Shown in pieces: positions 60,493 to 64,000 of a DNA stretch of 64,000 nt; positions within the stretch are counted from its first letter, which is position 1, and every line of letters starts with the position of its first letter. The translations under genes and the position numbers were made by a program. Source of the stretch: Novosphingobium terrae (GTDB lineage Bacteria; Pseudomonadota; Alphaproteobacteria; Sphingomonadales; Sphingomonadaceae); contig NZ_JABVZR010000001.1 of the NCBI RefSeq assembly GCF_017163935.1, positions 1,240,001 to 1,304,000 on the forward strand, in the 5' to 3' direction. Below the pieces are notes generated by a model. The model saw only the letters and a program-made list of their open reading frames with translations. It ran no database searches and was not told where the DNA came from.

Positions 60493-63215
60493 GCTTCGGT
60501 TTCGCCTTCGGGGGCAGTCGAGGGTGCTTCACCCTCATCGCCCTCTTCTTCCTCGGCGAGGCGGACGGCGGAAACGACATGCTCCTGATCGGCCACGTTG
60601 AACAGGCGGACGCCCGCGCTGCCGCGACCGATGACGCGTAGGGTCGTCAGCGGCAGGCGGATCAGCTTGGCCTGATCGGTCACCATCATCAGCTGCTCGG
60701 CCTGAACGGTCGGGAAGCTGGCCACCACAAGGCCGTTGCGGGCGATGTTGTCGATGTTGGTGATGCCCTGACCACCGCGACCGGTGCGGCGATACTCATA
60801 GGCCGAGGACATCTTGCCATAGCCATTGGCGCAGACGGTCAGGATGAACTGCTCGTGCTCGGCCAGATAGGCGTAGCGCTCGGCGTCCAGCGTGGGTTCG
60901 CCTTCCTTCTCGCCCTTCCACGGGGCGAAGCGCAGGTAATCCTCGCGCTCTTCCGGCGTGGCGTTGCTGCCCTTCAGCACCGAGAGCGAGATCACTTCGT
61001 CCTCGCCCTTCAGCGTCATGCCGCGCACGCCGGTCGAGGTGCGTGAGGTGAATTCGCGCACTTCGTCAGCGGCAAAGCGGATCGCCTTGCCCTGACGTGA
61101 GGCCAGCAGCACATCGTCACCCGCGTCGAGCAGGGCCACACCGATCAGGCGATCCTCGTCCTCCTCATCGAACTTCATGGCGAATTTGCCGTTCGAGGGG
61201 ATGTTGGCGAAGGCATCCATGCTGTTGCGGCGCACATTGCCCTTGGCGGTGGCGAAGACGACCGAGAGGTCACCCCAAGCGGCCTCATCCTCGGGCAGGG
61301 GCAGCACGGTCTGGATCGTTTCGCCCTGATCCAGCGCGGGCAGCAGGTTGACGATCGGGCGACCGCGCGTGGCCGGGCCACCCTCGGGCAGGCGATAGAC
61401 CTTCAGGCGGTACACCTTGCCGGCGGTCGAGAAGAACAGCACCGGATTGTGCGTGGTGGTGACGAACATTGTCGCCACGGCATCCTCATCCTTGGTGGCC
61501 ATGCCCGCACGGCCCTTGCCGCCACGCGCCTGCGCGCGGAAGGTGCTGAGCGGCGTGCGCTTGATGTAGCCATCCATGGTGACCGTCACGACCATCTCGT
61601 CGCGCTCGATCAGGTCTTCATCGTCGATGCTGTCGCCAGCGGGGACGATTTCCGAGACACGCGGCGTGGCGAATTGCGCCTTCACCGCTTCCAGCTCGGT
61701 GCGCATCACGCCGTACAGCTTCACGCGATCGGCCAGGATCGAGAGATACTCGCTGATCGCCTTGGCCAGACCTTCCAGCTCGTCGCCGATCTCGTCGCGG
61801 CCCAGAGCGGTCAGGCGGTGCAGGCGCAGGTCCAGAATGGCCTTCACCTGCACTTCGGACATGCGATAGGTCGGCGCCGACAGCTCGTCCGCGCCTTCCT
61901 CGATGGCTTCGACCAGACGGATGTAGGGCGCGATCTCGCCCATCGGCCATTCGCGGGCCAGCAGGGCAGCGCGGGCAGCGGCCGGATTGGGCGCGCCGCG
62001 GATGATCTTGACCACCTCGTCCAGATTGGTGACGGCGATCACCAGACCCAGCAAGATATGCGCCCGGTCACGCGCCTTGTTCAGCTCGAACTTGGTGCGG
62101 CGGGTGATGACCTCTTCACGGAAGCTGATGAAGCTGGTGATGATGTCCTTCAGGCCCAGCACTTCCGGACGACCGCCACGGATCGCCAGCATGTTGGCCG
62201 GGAAGGACGACTGCGCCGGCGTGTTGCGCCAGATCTGGTTGAGCACCACTTCGGGCGTGGCATCGCGCTTCAGGTCCACGACCACGCGCACGCCTTCGCG
62301 GTTCGATTCGTCGCGGATGTCGCTGATGCCCTCGATCCGCTTGTCCTTGGCGGCCTCGGCGATCTTTTCGACCAGGCCGCTCTTGCCGACCTGATAGGGG
62401 ATGGAGGTCAGCACGATCGAGCGGCGATCGTTGCGGCCCGTCTCGATCACATGGCGGCAGCGCATGATGATCGATCCGCGCCCGGTGTTGTAGGCGTTGC
62501 GCGCCCCGCCCATGCCCAGAATGAGCGGCGCGGTGGGGAAATCGGGGCCGGGGACGATCTGGATCAGCTCATCGGTGGTGATCGCCGGATTGTCCATCGT
62601 GGCGAAACAGGCGTCGATCACCTCGCCCAGATTGTGCGGCGGAATGTTGGTGGCCATGCCCACGGCAATGCCGCCCGCGCCATTGACCAGCAGGTTGGGG
62701 AAGCGGGCCGGAACCACCGAAGGCTCCTGACGGCTGCCGTCATAGTTGTCGACGAAATCGACAGTGTCCTTGTCGAGATCATCGAGCAGGCTGTTGGCCA
62801 CGCGGGCCAGACGCGCTTCGGTGTAACGCATCGAGGCCGGCGGATCGGGGTCCATCGAGCCGAAGTTGCCCTGACCGTCGATCAGCGGCAGGCGCATCGA
62901 CCACGGCTGGGTCATGCGCGCCAGCGCGTCATAGATCGCCGCGTCGCCATGGGGGTGATAGTTACCCATCACGTCGCCGACGATCTTGGCCGATTTACGG
63001 TAAGGCCGCCCAGCGACCATGCCGCCTTCCTGCGCCGCGAAAAGGATGCGGCGATGCACGGGCTTCAACCCGTCGCGCACATCGGGGAGGGCGCGCGCCA
63101 CGATCACGCTCATCGCGTAGTCGAGGTAGCTGGTCTTCATCTCGTCGACGATGTCGACGCGGGTGAATTCGCCCATGGGGCTCGCGGGGTCGGTCAGGGA
63201 GGTTTCGTCGCTCAC
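60489..63215 (-). CDS. gyrA: DNA gyrase subunit A
   Basis: 908 residues from a GTG at 63215. The catalytic Tyr131 is in [13 protein letters not shown]. The quinolone-determining region reads [15 protein letters not shown]: Ala92 at the E. coli Ser83 position and Asp96 at Asp87. The GyrA-box QARGGKG is in the C-terminal pinwheel domain, so this is gyrase rather than ParC. The C-terminus ends in an acidic tail ([21 protein letters not shown]). It introduces negative supercoils with GyrB (not in the window). Confidence 0.97.
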   Translation of the reverse strand: MSDETSLTDPASPMGEFTRVDIVDEMKTSYLDYAMSVIVARALPDVRDGLKPVHRRILFAAQEGGMVAGRPYRKSAKIVGDVMGNYHPHGDAAIYDALARMTQPWSMRLPLIDGQGNFGSMDPDPPASMRYTEARLARVANSLLDDLDKDTVDFVDNYDGSRQEPSVVPARFPNLLVNGAGGIAVGMATNIPPHNLGEVIDACFATMDNPAITTDELIQIVPGPDFPTAPLILGMGGARNAYNTGRGSIIMRCRHVIETGRNDRRSIVLTSIPYQVGKSGLVEKIAEAAKDKRIEGISDIRDESNREGVRVVVDLKRDATPEVVLNQIWRNTPAQSSFPANMLAIRGGRPEVLGLKDIITSFISFREEVITRRTKFELNKARDRAHILLGLVIAVTNLDEVVKIIRGAPNPAAARAALLAREWPMGEIAPYIRLVEAIEEGADELSAPTYRMSEVQVKAILDLRLHRLTALGRDEIGDELEGLAKAISEYLSILADRVKLYGVMRTELEAVKAQFATPRVSEIVPAGDSIDDEDLIERDEMVVTVTMDGYIKRTPLSTFRAQARGGKGRAGMATKDEDAVATMFVTTTHNPVLFFSTAGKVYRLKVYRLPEGGPATRGRPIVNLLPALDQGETIQTVLPLPEDEAAWGDLSVVFATAKGNVRRNSMDAFANIPSNGKFAMKFDEEDEDRLIGVALLDAGDDVLLASRQGKAIRFAADEVREFTSRTSTGVRGMTLKGEDEVISLSVLKGSNATPEEREDYLRFAPWKGEKEGEPTLDAERYAYLAEHEQFILTVCANGYGKMSSAYEYRRTGRGGQGITNIDNIARNGLVVASFPTVQAEQLMMVTDQAKLIRLPLTTLRVIGRGSAGVRLFNVADQEHVVSAVRLAEEEEGDEGEAPSTAPEGETEA

Positions 63216-63578
63216 GCGGGATATGTCGCTTTGTTTGCAGAAAGGTCGATGGTCCGCTCTAGGGCAGGATGCGGGCCATGGCCAGCACTGGTGGTGCCCA
63301 GCCCCCTGCTAAGTGACGTTTTTCCACAAGGGTGTGGGGCTCATAGGCCCATATGCTCCACCCATGCGGCGGGGTGATGGCGCTGTGCGATGGGGCGGGT
63401 TCAAATGGGGTTCAGTCGTCATGGTCGACATATTCCCCGGTTGCCAATCTGGCGAATCCCTTGCACTAAAACGGAACAGGCAAGGTCTCTGAAGCTTTGC
63501 ATCAAGGATTTCGCCGTTACCAAATTCTGCCTGGCCGCGCAGGGTGCGCAAGCCGGGGGCATAACAGGAGTTGAATGC
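63216..63578. other. Divergent promoter region of gyrA and the secreted-protein gene
   Basis: 363 bp with no credible gene. It should hold the promoters of both neighbours. I see TTGCAC near 63460 as a possible -35, but no convincing -10, and no long repeat. Confidence 0.5.
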
Positions 63579-64000
63579 ATGAACCGGACCAGCTCGCGCC
63601 AGCGCGGACCGCTCCTCGCGCGTGTCGCCATGGCCGCTGCCCTGTCGCTGGGCGTGGTGTCCTCGCTCGGCGTTTCCTCGCCCGCCTTCGCGGCGGACAA
63701 GAACAAGGGCGCCAGCAGCAGCGCACCGAAGTATTCGCCCGGCTTCCTGGCCGTGGCCAGCCCGCTGCAGACCGCTGTGAACAAGGCCAAGGACAATCCT
63801 GCTTCGGTGCCCGATCTGGTCAAGCAGGTCGATCCGCTGATCGCCGCCGCCACCTCGCCCGATGACAAGTTCGGCGCCGGTGGTCTGGTCGTGGCGATCG
63901 GTCTGGCCGCCAAGGACACCGCCCTGCAGCGCAAGGGCATCCTGCTTGAGCTGGACAGCGGCAAGGCCCCTGCCGACATGATCGGTAAGCTGAACGTCTA
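63579..64000 (+). CDS. Secreted protein of unknown function (3' truncated by window)
   Basis: First 140 residues; the gene continues past the window. The ATG at 63579 has AGGAG 8 nt upstream. A signal peptide (RGPLLARVAMAAALSLGVVSSLGVSSPAFA) precedes a helical Ala/Lys-rich chain (YSPGFLAVASPLQTAVNKAKDNPASVPDLVKQVDPLIAAATSPDDKFGAGGLVVAIGLAAKDTALQRKGILLELDSG). Repeating helical hairpins suggest TPR-like structure, but I do not recognise a named family. Confidence 0.75.
   Translation, partial: MNRTSSRQRGPLLARVAMAAALSLGVVSSLGVSSPAFAADKNKGASSSAPKYSPGFLAVASPLQTAVNKAKDNPASVPDLVKQVDPLIAAATSPDDKFGAGGLVVAIGLAAKDTALQRKGILLELDSGKAPADMIGKLNV

Overview
The window is GC-rich, densely coded alphaproteobacterial chromosome, most consistent with a sphingomonad (Novosphingobium-like). 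This rests on gene content: a pyruvate dehydrogenase E1-beta with an N-terminal lipoyl domain, a RegB/RegA redox pair behind a cyoABCD oxidase, a TonB receptor, a TrmFO next to a DUF952 gene and gyrA, and GyrA with Ala at the quinolone-determining Ser83 position. The genus is inference. I see no rRNA, tRNA, CRISPR array, transposase or phage gene.

Layout. 1-8650: the end of a NodT-type outer-membrane factor, then a tripartite RND efflux operon (minus strand) divergent from an OmpR/EnvZ-type pair. 8868-10028: a Tat-signal aminotransferase. 10400-13405: an OhrR-type regulator divergent from a dgoA / SDR / GntR catabolic group. 13505-18097: an unusual signalling operon (OmpR-type regulator, LysM-FecR protein, CHASE2 histidine kinase, small protein). 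18579-22595: TonB receptor and DctA. 22709-25704: a His/Arg-rich secreted protein and a GGDEF-EAL protein. 26021-42548: an exopolysaccharide region: flippase, three glycosyltransferases and a transglutaminase-like protease on the minus strand; Wza-like exporter, beta-barrel and Wzc-type tyrosine kinase on the plus strand; then Wzy/ligase, priming sugar transferase, SleB hydrolase and a phosphomannomutase. 42738-49640: a seven-gene minus-strand operon cyoABCD-surf1-regB-regA. 49834-53487: an MFS transporter and a KdpDE-like pair. 53749-57980: PilZ protein, FtsB-like protein, pdhA-pdhB, squalene/phytoene-synthase-like protein. 58016-63215: EF-hand protein, trmFO, DUF952 protein, gyrA. A secreted protein runs off the right edge.

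The most interesting non-coding signal is a family of intergenic palindromic elements. Three copies (about 10165-10391, 42584-42721, 58556-58741) each lie between convergent genes. Each carries terminal hairpins built on GCGAGGGNG-UUA/UAA-CNCCCUCGC. Between copies the stems differ by compensating base changes, which argues for a conserved RNA structure. Two copies are paired inverted halves and one is a single half. They probably act as bidirectional terminators and may be a dispersed REP/MITE-like repeat. Other notable signals are a 40-bp operator-like array with a 10-bp period between the efflux operon and its regulator, a GntR-type palindrome upstream of dgoA, an OhrR-type dyad, and an unassigned structured region at 53488-53748.

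Starts are often GTG, and many operon joints use 4-nt ATGA/GTGA overlaps. I moved many starts inward from the longest reading frame where a signal peptide, ribosome-binding site or overlap supported it.
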